Source of the DNA: CAYYYJ01 sp964631205
Lineage (GTDB): Archaea; Aenigmatarchaeota; Aenigmatarchaeia; QMZP01; JACQNV01
DNA length: 64,000 nt
Direction: 5' to 3'
Assembly: GCA_964631205.1 (NCBI GenBank)
Contig: CAZVWU010000006.1
Location: 1 to 64,000, forward strand
A program made the translations under genes and the position numbers. Shown here in pieces: positions 34,608-43,075 of the stretch. The stretch's first letter is position 1, and every line of letters starts with the position of its first letter. The notes under the pieces were generated by a model. The model ran no database searches and had not been told where the DNA came from. It saw nothing but the letters and a program-made list of their open reading frames with translations.

Positions 34608-35711
34608 ATGGGCAAGGAGATAAGGCTGGCTATCACGGGCATAGGCAATTGCTGTTCGAGCCTAATCCAGGGCTTATTTTATTACAAAAATGTGTCCACA
34701 AATAATGAGCTTGTTCCAGGATTAATGCACAATGTTTTAGGCGGTTACAAAATCTCGGATGTCAAGCCTGTTGCTGCTTTTGACATCGATTCAAGGAAAG
34801 TTGGAAAGGATTTGTCAGAAGCTGTCTTTGAAAAACCAAACTGCACAAAAATCTTTCAAAAGGAAATGGCAAAAATGGATGTTGAAGTAAAAATGGGGCC
34901 TGTATTGGACGGTGTCGCTTCCCACATGAAAGATTATCCGGAAGACAGGACATTTGTTGTTTCAAAGGAGAAGCCGGTTGATGTTGCAAAAGAGCTGAAG
35001 AAATCTGGAGCAGAAATCCTGGTAAATTATCTCCCTGTCGGCTCTGAAGAGGCTGTAAGATATTATGCTCAGGCAGCTTTGGATGCGGGATGCGCATTCG
35101 TGAACTGCATGCCTGTTTTTATCGCATCAAATTCAGAGTGGGCTAAAAGATTCCAGGATAAAGGTTTGCCTGTTGTTGGTGACGATATAAAAAGCCAGGT
35201 TGGAGCAACTATAGTCCACAGGGTGCTTACTAAATTGTTTTCTGACCGAGGTGTCAAGATCGACAGGACTTACCAGCTTAATACCGGAGGGAATACGGAT
35301 TTTCTAAATATGTTAGAGAGATCAAGGCTAAAATCCAAAAAAATAAGCAAAACCCAGTCTGTCCAGTCGCAGCTTCCTGTCCCGCTTGAACCGGAAAATG
35401 TGCATATAGGGCCGTCAGATTACGTCCCTTGGCAGAAAGACAATAAAATATTTTTTATCAGGATTGAAGGGAGGAAATTTGGCGATGTGCCAATAGAATT
35501 GGAATTAAGAGGCTCTGTTGAAGATTCTCCTAACTCAGCAGGCGTCGCAATAGATGCAATCAGGTGCGCAAAGCTGGCTTTGGACAGGAAAGTGGCCGGG
35601 CCTTTAACTTCCATAGCCTCCTACACAATGAAATCCCCGCCGCAACAGTATCCTGACTCTGTGGCAAGGCAGATGGTGGAAGATTTTATTAAGGGAGAAA
35701 GGGAAAGATAA
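34608..35711 (+). CDS. Myo-inositol-1-phosphate synthase
   Basis: A 367-residue NAD-dependent enzyme converting glucose 6-phosphate to inositol 1-phosphate. RLAITGIGNCCSSLIQGL at the N-terminus is the NAD-binding loop. LVNYLPVGSEEAVRYYAQAALDAGCAFVN and NTGGNTDFLNMLERSRLKSKKISKTQS are signature regions of MIPS. Length matches archaeal forms. The ATG at 34608 starts directly before the NAD motif. The product feeds the phosphatidyltransferase at 35833, which would make archaetidylinositol phosphate. Confidence 0.92.
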   Translation: MGKEIRLAITGIGNCCSSLIQGLFYYKNVSTNNELVPGLMHNVLGGYKISDVKPVAAFDIDSRKVGKDLSEAVFEKPNCTKIFQKEMAKMDVEVKMGPVLDGVASHMKDYPEDRTFVVSKEKPVDVAKELKKSGAEILVNYLPVGSEEAVRYYAQAALDAGCAFVNCMPVFIASNSEWAKRFQDKGLPVVGDDIKSQVGATIVHRVLTKLFSDRGVKIDRTYQLNTGGNTDFLNMLERSRLKSKKISKTQSVQSQLPVPLEPENVHIGPSDYVPWQKDNKIFFIRIEGRKFGDVPIELELRGSVEDSPNSAGVAIDAIRCAKLALDRKVAGPLTSIASYTMKSPPQQYPDSVARQMVEDFIKGERER

Positions 35712-35730
35712 TATTATAGTCTTGTAAATT

Positions 35731-35834
35731 CCTTTCTTTTGGGTTATAAGGTCGTGTCTGGTAGACACGCGACATCTCATCACCCATCAGAATAGAAGAT
35801 TATGACTTTTCTTTCTCGAAAGAAAAGGGTATAT
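35731..35834 (+). repeat. Hairpin element, family A copy 2
   Basis: CTTTCTTTTGGGTTATAAGGTC at the left end, GAAAGAAAAGGGTATA at the right. Internal hairpins CGTGTCT/AGACACG and CTTTTCTTTC/GAAAGAAAAG. It ends within the start codon of the following phosphatidyltransferase gene, so it forms that gene's whole upstream region. Confidence 0.75.
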
Positions 35835-36459
35835 GGTCTTATCAAAAAACCGTGACAAATTCGCCGGCTTCACAGTAAAGGTAGGAATAGTTTTCAGTAA
35901 GCTCGGGCTTTCCCCAAACCAATGGACACTAATAAGTTTAATCCCTACTTTTATTGCACTCTATTTTTTAATAAAAGAGTCTTTTTTGGCAGCTGCAATA
36001 CTGTTTATTGTGGCCTCGTTCATCGATATTGTGGACGGATCTGTTGCAAAAGTGACAGGGAGGGTCACAAAATTCGGTGGATACTTAGATAATATAGTTG
36101 ATAGATATGTAGAAGGGATAATTATATTTGGTTTACTTTTTGCGTCTCTTCCTAATTTAGTTATTTCAGGATTCACAATCCCGATATCAGCACTCATTGT
36201 TATTTACTTGTTTGGGGGGATGATGACTACTTATACAAAAGCCGCAGCAAAGGAGAGGGAGATTGTAGAAAAAGAGATGAGAGGAGGTTTGCTTGAAAGG
36301 GCTGAAAGGCTGATAATACTTTTTGTCGGAATTTTGTTGGCGATCTTTGATCCTTTATATCTAACTTATGTAATTGCGCTTCTTGCTGTTTTGACTAATA
36401 TAACGGCTATACAGAGAATTTTTATGGCTTTCAGATTGTCAAAAGAAAATAAAAATTAG
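35833..36459 (+). CDS. CDP-alcohol phosphatidyltransferase, archaetidylinositol phosphate synthase candidate
   Basis: A 208-residue membrane enzyme with about six hydrophobic segments. The signature DIVDGSVAK...GGYLDNIVD (residues 56-83) contains the four Asp of the D-x2-DG-x2-A-R motif, with Lys in place of Arg. It attaches an alcohol phosphate to a CDP-lipid. Position directly after inositol-1-phosphate synthase, and CarS elsewhere in the window, support archaetidylinositol phosphate synthesis. Its start codon abuts a hairpin element, leaving no conventional upstream promoter apart from element sequence. Confidence 0.85.
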   Translation: MVLSKNRDKFAGFTVKVGIVFSKLGLSPNQWTLISLIPTFIALYFLIKESFLAAAILFIVASFIDIVDGSVAKVTGRVTKFGGYLDNIVDRYVEGIIIFGLLFASLPNLVISGFTIPISALIVIYLFGGMMTTYTKAAAKEREIVEKEMRGGLLERAERLIILFVGILLAIFDPLYLTYVIALLAVLTNITAIQRIFMAFRLSKENKN

Positions 36460-36460
36460 A

Positions 36461-37129
36461 TTAACTGTACAGTTTTATAATGGCCGGGAGTTCTTCAAAA
36501 CTTGTAATAACATGTGTTGCTCCAGCTGATCTTAATTCAGCTTCGCTAAGCATACCCTTTCCTTTCCCTGTTCTTCCGACAGTGATAATCTTGTCTTCGT
36601 CTATCTTGCTAAGTTCAACATCTTTCCCCGAATCTCCTGTAAAGACAATTCTTCTAGGAACCCAAAGCTCGTCAGCTCTTTTTATATGGTCGCTTTTAAC
36701 TCCGTATTCTGTTCCCCAAACAGCATCGAAATGGGTAAGTATTCCGTGCCTCTTCAGAAGAGCTGATGTAACATCTGTCTCTGTGCCTGTGTTAATCAAA
36801 ATTGGAAATCCATATCTTTTTAGTTCAGGTAGTATTTCCTTTATTTCTGGGAAAAGCTCAGCAGCTTTGTAAACTTCCCGAATTTTCCTTCTGTGGTATT
36901 CTGCAGCACAAGCATCTCTAAATCGTTTCTCATATCCTTGGAAAATTGATCCGAGCTGTTTATCAAAAGAAATGCCTGTAGTTGCATGATATTTTTCTTC
37001 AGCTTCATCTTTAGGCATGCCAAAACATTGGTTCATGCAATCAGCAGCCAGTCTCCCGTGAGCTTCCATTGTGTTTAGTACGTTCCCATCAAAATCGTTC
37101 ATCAAGACTAACTGTGTTTTGTAACCCAT
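36461..37129 (-). CDS. HAD-superfamily phosphatase
   Basis: A 222-residue protein from ATG 37129 (MGYKTQLVLMNDFDGNVLNT). DFDGN at residues 12-16 is motif I, ILINTGTETDV near 108 motif II, KSDHIKR near 145 the Lys region, and FTGDSGKDVE near 163 motif IV. The helical cap resembles beta-phosphoglucomutase-type enzymes; the substrate is unknown. Opposite its start lies a leftover C-terminal piece of another HAD gene (37179-37250). It is convergent with the phosphatidyltransferase. Confidence 0.82.
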   Translation of the reverse strand: MGYKTQLVLMNDFDGNVLNTMEAHGRLAADCMNQCFGMPKDEAEEKYHATTGISFDKQLGSIFQGYEKRFRDACAAEYHRRKIREVYKAAELFPEIKEILPELKRYGFPILINTGTETDVTSALLKRHGILTHFDAVWGTEYGVKSDHIKRADELWVPRRIVFTGDSGKDVELSKIDEDKIITVGRTGKGKGMLSEAELRSAGATHVITSFEELPAIIKLYS

Positions 37130-37178
37130 TACACAAATAATACGACAAGACATTTAAGCGCATACCACAGGGGAGCTT

Positions 37179-37250
37179 ATGGACGCAGGCGCTGCTTATG
37201 TTACAAATGATTTTAGAACCCTCCTGGAATTTTTAAAGAGTTATGCTTAA
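37179..37250 (+). pseudogene. Remnant 3' end of a HAD-type gene
   Basis: In-frame sequence reads GELMDAGAAYVTNDFRTLLEF and continues LKSYA to a stop. The pattern E-L-x-x-AGA-x-YV-x-x-x-x-x-LL is how HAD phosphatases end, and similar sequence closes the HAD at 36461 (RSAGATHVITSFEEL). An upstream in-frame stop at 37155 shows the rest of the gene is gone. Confidence 0.5.
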
Positions 37251-37291
37251 GCTTTATTTTTGGATTTAAACTAAAATCACAATATCTTATC

Positions 37292-38425
37292 ATGAAAACT
37301 CTTTACAGTCTTTATGCAATCTTCTCAACAGGCTTTAATCTCGTCTGGAAAATTTTGCCTGCTTTTCTCGCAGCGTTTCTAGGCGCATTCGATATCTCCC
37401 TGATATTCACAGCCTTTTTTGCATCGAGGGTTTTGATTATACCAATTGGGATGACCTCTGATAAAATAGGTGCTGTGAAAAGCATAAGGCTGTCTTTTTC
37501 TCTAATGATCTTACTGATTTTAGGGTTCCTGTTTTTCTTTGGTGTAAAAAGTTTCGCTGGCTGGATTCTTTTTGCTCTGGTCGCAGGTGTTATTGTGAAC
37601 CTGATAGAGATTGCAGCAAATACCATAGCTGCCAGAGAAAAAAAGAAAACTAAGGCGCTTTTTGGTCTCGAAAGCATGTATCAGGTTGGTGTTGTTCTGG
37701 GGCCTATTTTAGGTGGTCTGCTTGCAGCTTCTTTTGGTATGGAGGCTGCTTTGTTAACCTGGGCTGTTCTCAATATTTTAGGCATCTTTACAACTACCAG
37801 ATTGAATGTTGAGACTGAGAAGAAAGAAAGGCTTTCAGGCGGATTGTGGCAAGCAATCAAGGAAAAGAGACTTCTTTTTATTATTGTTCTTATTATAGGC
37901 TCTTTTATGACTGGTTTCCTGCAGTCAATGCAGGAACTTATTTTGCCGCTATTTGCAAAAGAAATTGGTTTCGATATTGCGCAGATAGGTCTGATGATAG
38001 GATTGGCTTCTGTTATAACAATTTTTGGGCTTCTGGTGATAGGCAAAAAAGTCGATAATGCTCCCAGATTCCATCTTCTATTTATCTTTTTTCTTCTGAT
38101 GCTGAGCTTCCCTTTAGTAGTCCCTGTTTTTAATGATTTTATTACACTAACAGTCATAGGCGGGATTTTCCTTATAGGAAGAGCATCCAACCTCAACATC
38201 TCCCGCGGCTTTTTCTCAGAATTCAGCGACAAGTACAAGGCGACTGCTATTGGAATAGGAGAGACGGTATATTATTTATCAAGGTCTGTTGGCTCGGTCT
38301 CAACAGGATTATTGATAAAAGATGTAGGTTATCTTGGAACTTTGTTCTCTATGGTTGGTATAACTTTTGTTGCACTGATTGGATCGCTAGTTCTGATAGT
38401 TTACTCGAAAAGAAAGGGGGTTTAA
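37292..38425 (+). CDS. Major facilitator superfamily transporter
   Basis: A 377-residue protein with about 11-12 hydrophobic segments in two halves. GMTSDKIGAVKSIR near 50 is the loop 2-3 motif of MFS proteins and EKKKTKALFGLESMY near 112 the central region; KKVDNAPRFH begins the second-half loop. Direction and substrate cannot be predicted. It has a short N-terminus and no added domains. It is followed after 25 bp by a nucleotidyltransferase gene, so the two may be transcribed together. Confidence 0.85.
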   Translation: MKTLYSLYAIFSTGFNLVWKILPAFLAAFLGAFDISLIFTAFFASRVLIIPIGMTSDKIGAVKSIRLSFSLMILLILGFLFFFGVKSFAGWILFALVAGVIVNLIEIAANTIAAREKKKTKALFGLESMYQVGVVLGPILGGLLAASFGMEAALLTWAVLNILGIFTTTRLNVETEKKERLSGGLWQAIKEKRLLFIIVLIIGSFMTGFLQSMQELILPLFAKEIGFDIAQIGLMIGLASVITIFGLLVIGKKVDNAPRFHLLFIFFLLMLSFPLVVPVFNDFITLTVIGGIFLIGRASNLNISRGFFSEFSDKYKATAIGIGETVYYLSRSVGSVSTGLLIKDVGYLGTLFSMVGITFVALIGSLVLIVYSKRKGV

Positions 38426-38449
38426 ATTATTTTCTGTCTAAAAAGACAT

Positions 38450-38800
38450 ATGATCAAAGTCCTCTGCGGCGGCAGGTTTAATTTTCTCCATGAAGGCCAT
38501 GAGTATTTTCTGAAAAAAGCGAAATCTCATGGAGATTATTTAATTGTTGTGATAGCCCATGATGTTCACAATATAAAAAAATCAGAAACAATCGAGATGG
38601 AGAAAAGAAAAGAGAATATAGAGAAATTAAAAATAGCAGATGAAGTTGTGATTGGGGATTCGGATGATTTTTTCAAAGTTGTTGAAAAATATAAGCCGCA
38701 GGTGATTGCGTTGGGTTGGGACCAGAGATTGCCTTTTGATGAAAATAAAATAAAAAATTTAGGGATAAAGGTTGTGAGTATAGGCAGGCTTGATTATTAG
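38450..38800 (+). CDS. Cytidylyltransferase-type nucleotidyltransferase (RibL/TagD-like)
   Basis: A 116-residue protein. GRFNFLHEGHEYFLKKAK near residue 8 is the HxGH signature (HEGH). ENIEKLKIADEVVIGD and VIALGWDQ complete the small nucleotidyltransferase fold. Relatives include archaeal FAD synthase RibL and glycerol-3-phosphate cytidylyltransferase. The size and GWDQ favour RibL, but the substrate is not certain. The 3' end overlaps the convergent HesB-like gene by 4 bp. Confidence 0.8.
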   Translation: MIKVLCGGRFNFLHEGHEYFLKKAKSHGDYLIVVIAHDVHNIKKSETIEMEKRKENIEKLKIADEVVIGDSDDFFKVVEKYKPQVIALGWDQRLPFDENKIKNLGIKVVSIGRLDY

Positions 38801-39114
38801 CTGGATTTTACATTGGGGTTTATTATTTTGAATCCTCCGTCTGCTTCTATATACTCTATCCTGCAGCCTTCTAGGAGTTTCAAATTCCCTTTTGGAATAA
38901 AAATTTTCAGGCCATTTTCTTCTAAAACAATTTCATCTTTTGTCGCCTTTTTTTCAAAATCCATATTGTATACATAAGACACGTGGCCAGCCTTTTCTAT
39001 TGAGAACCTAAGGCCATATCCTGCAAGTCCTTTTGATTCCATCAGCTCCTTTATTTTTTTGGTCGCCTCAGGAGTTATTTCAAGGGTTTTTCCTTCCATA
39101 TTTATTTCTAACAT
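38797..39114 (-). CDS. HesB/IscA-fold protein without the cluster cysteines
   Basis: A 105-residue protein. EITPEATKKIKELMESKG...GLRFSIEKAG matches the start of HesB/IscA domains and GGFKIINPNVKSS the region just before the C-terminal CGCG, but the protein stops there. The first ligand position (GGCSG in active proteins) reads KAGHVSY, and the only Cys is in EGCRIEY. All three usual Fe-S ligands are therefore missing. Iron-sulfur scaffolding is unlikely; a structural relative is the better description. Start ATG 39114; ATG 39099 is an alternative. Confidence 0.7.
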   Translation of the reverse strand: MLEINMEGKTLEITPEATKKIKELMESKGLAGYGLRFSIEKAGHVSYVYNMDFEKKATKDEIVLEENGLKIFIPKGNLKLLEGCRIEYIEADGGFKIINPNVKSS

Positions 39115-39152
39115 GTGTTATATGTAAATCAAATCTTTAAATTTGGGTATAG

Positions 39153-40091
39153 ATGAAAACAATTCTTGTTGCCGGCGGGGGAGGGTTTTTGGGGAGCCAC
39201 CTCTGTGATTACCTTATAAACAAAGGTGAAAACGTGATTTGTATAGACAACCTGTTTACAGGCAATAGGAAAAATATTGAACATCTCATAGGGAAGGAAA
39301 ATTTCCAGTTTCTGATGCATGACATAATAGACCCGCTTTACATGGATGGAATGAAAATAGACCAGATATACAACCTTGCATGTCCTGCCTCGCCTGTCCA
39401 TTACCAGTTCAACCCGATCAGGACAGTCAAAGCAAATACTATCGGCGTAATCAACATGCTTGGGCTTGCAAAAAGGCAGAAGGCAAGGATTTTGCAGGCA
39501 TCAACATCGGAAGTTTACGGAGACCCTATAGAACATCCGCAAAAAGAAAGTTACAGGGGGAATGTGAACACTATCGGGCCGCGGGCAAATTATGATGAAG
39601 GGAAAAGGGTTGCGGAGACCTTGTTTTTTGATTATCATAGGGCACATTCCATGGAAATAAGGGTTGCGAGAATTTTCAACACATATGGACCCAGGATGGC
39701 AGTAAATGATGGAAGGGTTGTCTCCAATTTTATTGTCCAGGCGTTGAAAGGGGAGGATATTACAATTTATGGCGACGGAAAGCAGACAAGGTCTTTTTGC
39801 TATTATTCTGACCTTATAGAAGGGCTTTACAGGTTGATGAATGCTGAAAATTTCACAGGGCCTGTGAATTTAGGGAATCCCGGGGAATTTACTATAATGG
39901 AGCTTGCAGAAAAAATAATTAAATTAACCGAGTCAAAATCAAAAATAATTTTCCGCCCGCTCCCTACCGACGACCCCAAACAGAGAAGGCCTGATATAGG
40001 GTTGGCAAAAGAAAAGCTTGGCTGGGAGCCGAAAGTTTTTTTGGATCAAGGGCTTCCTGCTACAATAGAATATTTCAGGAAGGTTTTGTAA
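39153..40091 (+). CDS. UDP-glucuronate decarboxylase (UDP-xylose synthase) family
   Basis: A 312-residue extended short-chain dehydrogenase. GGGGFLGSHLCDYL at residue 8 is the NAD loop. NLACPASPVHYQFNPIRT near 74 and ASTSEVYGDP near 112 with YDEGKR near 145 (Tyr-x3-Lys) are specific to UXS-type enzymes. It converts UDP-glucuronate to UDP-xylose for surface glycans. Length matches the family. It is immediately followed by the 40093 gene with a one-base gap, so co-translation is likely. Confidence 0.9.
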   Translation: MKTILVAGGGGFLGSHLCDYLINKGENVICIDNLFTGNRKNIEHLIGKENFQFLMHDIIDPLYMDGMKIDQIYNLACPASPVHYQFNPIRTVKANTIGVINMLGLAKRQKARILQASTSEVYGDPIEHPQKESYRGNVNTIGPRANYDEGKRVAETLFFDYHRAHSMEIRVARIFNTYGPRMAVNDGRVVSNFIVQALKGEDITIYGDGKQTRSFCYYSDLIEGLYRLMNAENFTGPVNLGNPGEFTIMELAEKIIKLTESKSKIIFRPLPTDDPKQRRPDIGLAKEKLGWEPKVFLDQGLPATIEYFRKVL

Positions 40092-40092
40092 T

Positions 40093-40410
40093 ATGAAAAT
40101 TCTCTGCCTTTTCACTGATATTTTCTTTTTACCTGCAATAAGGGAAGCGTTCAAGGATCATGAAGTGCAGGTTTTGGAAAATTATAAAGATGAAAAATTC
40201 GACCTTCTTATTATAGATATGGACCATTTCCAGAGTTATGACGTGTGCAAAAAATTCCCTGAGAAATCTTTCTGCTTTGGGTCTCACATGGATACAAAGA
40301 AAATGAAAAAATTCAGGGAAACTGGCTGCAAAAATGTATATCCGAGATCGGTGTTTTTGAAAAAATTAGAACAGCTTAAGCAATCTTTTCCCCAGTCCCA
40401 ACATTTGTAA
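40093..40410 (+). CDS. Hypothetical small protein, receiver-like fold possible
   Basis: A 105-residue protein. MKILCLFTDIFFLPAIREAF, FDLLIIDMDHFQ and KFRETGCKNVYPRS alternate like a receiver domain, with Asp at the end of a strand (IIDMD), but no full motif set is present. It is one base after UXS and may be an accessory of it. Its 3' end overlaps the convergent ferredoxin gene by 35 bp. Function unknown. Confidence 0.6.
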   Translation: MKILCLFTDIFFLPAIREAFKDHEVQVLENYKDEKFDLLIIDMDHFQSYDVCKKFPEKSFCFGSHMDTKKMKKFRETGCKNVYPRSVFLKKLEQLKQSFPQSQHL

Positions 40411-40636
40411 TGTGTATCACTTTTTTGGGACAGCCGTCTGCGGCCTTTTTGTTTGAGTCGAAATCTTTTTCTTCGATTAATTTTTCAAACATCTGCGTCT
40501 GCTCATTAAAAACAGAAGAACCTTTCATTTTGGCTTTCCCTGTCGGCTCCATCTCCCATTGGTCTGGCGCGACTGCTGCGCAAGTCCCTGCGCCTATGCA
40601 TTTTTTCCTGTTATATTCTATTTTGAAAGTTGCCAT
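40376..40636 (-). CDS. Ferredoxin, single cluster type
   Basis: An 86-residue protein. KKCIGAGTCAAVAPDQWEM at residues 11-29 gives Cys-x5-Cys, and DGCPKKVIHI near 68 the C-terminal ligand. Only three Cys ligands are visible, as in single-cluster 3Fe-4S or 4Fe-4S ferredoxins with a non-Cys ligand. It lies 44 bp after the stop of the Tes-like radical SAM gene on the same strand, so it may be that enzyme's electron donor. Confidence 0.85.
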   Translation of the reverse strand: MATFKIEYNRKKCIGAGTCAAVAPDQWEMEPTGKAKMKGSSVFNEQTQMFEKLIEEKDFDSNKKAADGCPKKVIHITNVGTGEKIA

Positions 40637-40679
40637 AGATAAAATTAAAATAAATTAGTAGATAGGAAATAAAAATTAA

Positions 40680-42629
40680 CTAGCCGCATCCACAGCCGCC
40701 AGAAGACTTTTCAGGCTGGCCCCCGCCGCAACAGCCTGTTTCAGGATGCTGTTCAGAAACTGCTTTGCCTATTTGTATCAAATCTGCTGGTGATGAAGTG
40801 TGATTATGGCCTGCTGAGAAGGCTTCCTGTTCAGCTATTGCTTTGTGGCCCCAGTCAGGCTCTAATTTTGGCTTTTCCTTGAATTTTCTGTATTGGTCGT
40901 AATTGGCCTTTATTGCTTTCATCTGCTCTGGTGTCAGCTTCCTGTGATGTTTGTCGTCAACAAGCTTCTTGCCTGTTTTTGTTTCCCATTGGGATGCGGG
41001 TATGCTGTATTTTCTCTGGATTGCGTCCCTGTAAAGCTCTGGGATCACATTGAATGTGCAGAACGGCAGGATCCTTCCGTCTGGCGATGCATAATGGATA
41101 TCACATTTATGGATTCTGTCAATGTCCCAGTTGTAGGGATCCTGGAAGTGCATCATCCCTAGGAACAGGGAATTGTGGTGGAAGTCTGCAAGGCCGTGAT
41201 AATTTCCGCCCTGCATTGCCCCCATGAGCATCTTTTTGATGTGCATCCCTTTTGGGACATATTTTTTGTCAACAAATTTGTCAAACTTGAACATCAGTCT
41301 TGTGAGAGCCCAGCTCTTGCCTATTTTTTTGAATCTTGCTGTCTGGATGTCCCTTGTCAATTCCCCCAAATAGTTGAAGAATCCTTCCACATCAAAGAAC
41401 TTTGGCAAAGGTATCATCTTTCCTGTTTCTTTTTCCTTGAAAACATAGGTTGCCATTCCACATGCGAAGTGGATGCTCAGCCTGTATTTTGGCTCTGACT
41501 TCAGGGCTTCTATAAAGTCTGTGACCTGTTTTGCGCAAGGCACAGGGAACCAGAACTCCCTTCCTATCTGGCCATCTGTCTGCTCTTCTATTCTTTTGAT
41601 TGCTCCGGGTATTGTGATTCTTTGTTCCATTCTTAGCTTCTCGGGCATCCTCCCTACCAAGGACACTGGCTGGAAATTTACTGAACGAACAACATCTATG
41701 TTGCCCATTCCAAACCTGATAATGTCGCCCATTTCATGGTCGTTTACGTTGCCGATAACTGTTGGGACCAAAACAACCCCAAGATTGGCCTGCCTGCAGG
41801 AGTCTAAAGCGCTCTGGGCTTCCCAGTAATTTTTTGGGTTTGTTGAGGGGCTCATTCCGTCAAAGCTCATGTAAAGAACATGCGAGCCTGCTTCCCTTAT
41901 TTTTTTTGCAAGCTCAACACTTCTTGATAAGTTTATTCCGTTGGTGTTTAACTGGACATGCTCATATCCTATCTCCCTTGCCGCTTTTATAATGTCAGCC
42001 AAGTCCTCCCTTAATGTCGGCTCTCCGCCTGTCAGCTGGACAGCATTTGCGCCTACTGGCTTCTCATCCCTCATTCTCTGAAGCATGAATTTTATCTGGT
42101 CAAGCGTAGGCTCGTAAATCGGCTCGCCTTCTTTTGCATAGAAGAAGCAATACCAGCAAGTCAGGTCGCATCGGTTTGTAAGGACAATATTTCCCAATCC
42201 TGTATGGGATTCGTGCTCAACGCACAGACCACAGTCATTTGGGCAGTCAATCTCAAACTCGTTCTTGTCTATATTAGGATTCAAAATCTTTATTCCGGGG
42301 TCTTGGAACTTCTCGGCTTTCTTGAACATTCCGTAATCCCCCCAGTACAGTTCCCTGAATGGGCCGTGTTCTTTGCACTGCTTTGCAAGCCAGACTTTGT
42401 CGTCCCTTGCATAAGTCACAGAATCAATCTTCATTTTGTCCCATTTCTCTTCGTCCACGCATCCCGGACAGAGAGACTGGTGGAATTTGAGTAGCATTCC
42501 GCCTTCAGGCACAAGAGGCACTAACGCCTGTTTTCTTTCAATTGTGTAATCCTTTACATAAGGCGAGGTCGCAACCTCCAGAAATTGCTGTGGTGTCTTT
42601 TCAATTGCCTGCGGATATGCGGTTCCCAT
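40680..42629 (-). CDS. Radical SAM protein, Tes/MJ0619-like (tetraether lipid synthase candidate)
   Basis: A 649-residue protein. SLCPGC near 54, KQCKEHGPF near 84 and CPNDCGLC near 130 are the extra Cys sites, and TNRCDLTCWYCFFY near 150 is the radical SAM Cys-x3-Cys-x2-Cys site. VQLTGGEPTLRED binds SAM. This arrangement is typical of MJ0619/Tes, which joins two lipid chains to form tetraethers. A further Cys/Gly-rich tail (CCGGGQ...GGCGCG) ends the protein. Role inferred from family resemblance. A ferredoxin gene follows; a palindromic operator-like site lies in the divergent promoter. Confidence 0.75.
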   Translation of the reverse strand: MGTAYPQAIEKTPQQFLEVATSPYVKDYTIERKQALVPLVPEGGMLLKFHQSLCPGCVDEEKWDKMKIDSVTYARDDKVWLAKQCKEHGPFRELYWGDYGMFKKAEKFQDPGIKILNPNIDKNEFEIDCPNDCGLCVEHESHTGLGNIVLTNRCDLTCWYCFFYAKEGEPIYEPTLDQIKFMLQRMRDEKPVGANAVQLTGGEPTLREDLADIIKAAREIGYEHVQLNTNGINLSRSVELAKKIREAGSHVLYMSFDGMSPSTNPKNYWEAQSALDSCRQANLGVVLVPTVIGNVNDHEMGDIIRFGMGNIDVVRSVNFQPVSLVGRMPEKLRMEQRITIPGAIKRIEEQTDGQIGREFWFPVPCAKQVTDFIEALKSEPKYRLSIHFACGMATYVFKEKETGKMIPLPKFFDVEGFFNYLGELTRDIQTARFKKIGKSWALTRLMFKFDKFVDKKYVPKGMHIKKMLMGAMQGGNYHGLADFHHNSLFLGMMHFQDPYNWDIDRIHKCDIHYASPDGRILPFCTFNVIPELYRDAIQRKYSIPASQWETKTGKKLVDDKHHRKLTPEQMKAIKANYDQYRKFKEKPKLEPDWGHKAIAEQEAFSAGHNHTSSPADLIQIGKAVSEQHPETGCCGGGQPEKSSGGCGCG

Positions 42630-42711
42630 ACTAACCAGCTCCTTAATAACTAGTTTTAGAAGTTTTAATAAGTATTAAATACTGGGGTTTGGGGATATAT
42701 AAACCTGTCAG

Positions 42712-42724
42712 ATAACAGTGTTAT
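42712..42724. promoter_or_regulatory. Palindrome ATAACAGTGTTAT between the Tes-like gene and the 42750 gene
   Basis: Same motif as at 4957, 16137, 19337 and 51319. It lies just after a GATATATAAAC TATA box (about 42694) and right before the 42750 start, the position for a repressor of that transcript. Confidence 0.5.
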
Positions 42725-42749
42725 TTATGCCAACTTTCTTTAGATAATT

Positions 42750-43075
42750 ATGCATGTCAGAGTAACAAAGCCAAACCTTTTAAAATCCAGAATTCAAAGA
42801 GTTAACATGTTAGATGAAGATCTAAGTCCACTTAAGAGGCGCTTCAGGGAAACACCAAATGATGCAGGTCTTGCTCTAGAGTATTCAAGAGCTTTGGAGC
42901 GAATAGGGAATAGAGATGATGCTCTAATGGTATTACTTGACGCATATTAATGGTATTACTTGACGCATATTATAGGTCAAACAAAGATGACCCACTTTTA
43001 GGGGAGTTAACCCGAAGGATGGATGATATACACCCATCTGCATATTTGTTACGCGAGGCCCGCAATTGGGATTAG
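42750..43075 (+). pseudogene. TPR-like gene broken by a 23-bp tandem duplication
   Basis: The frame from 42750 reads MHVRVTKPNLLKSRIQRVNM, then PNDAGLALEYSRALERIGNRD, a TPR-like helix pair, and stops at 42950. The stop comes from an exact 23-bp tandem repeat (42925-42947 and 42948-42970). Removing one copy restores a 108-codon frame ending YYRSNKDDPLLGELTRRM... to 43075. Thus it is a recently disrupted gene, or a slip-prone switch. ATG 42807 is an alternative start. Confidence 0.7.
42925..42970 (+). repeat. Perfect 23-bp tandem duplication
   Basis: Unit starting TAATGGTATTACTTGACG occurs twice back to back; 23 is not a multiple of three, so it shifts the frame of the TPR-like gene. Confidence 0.95.
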
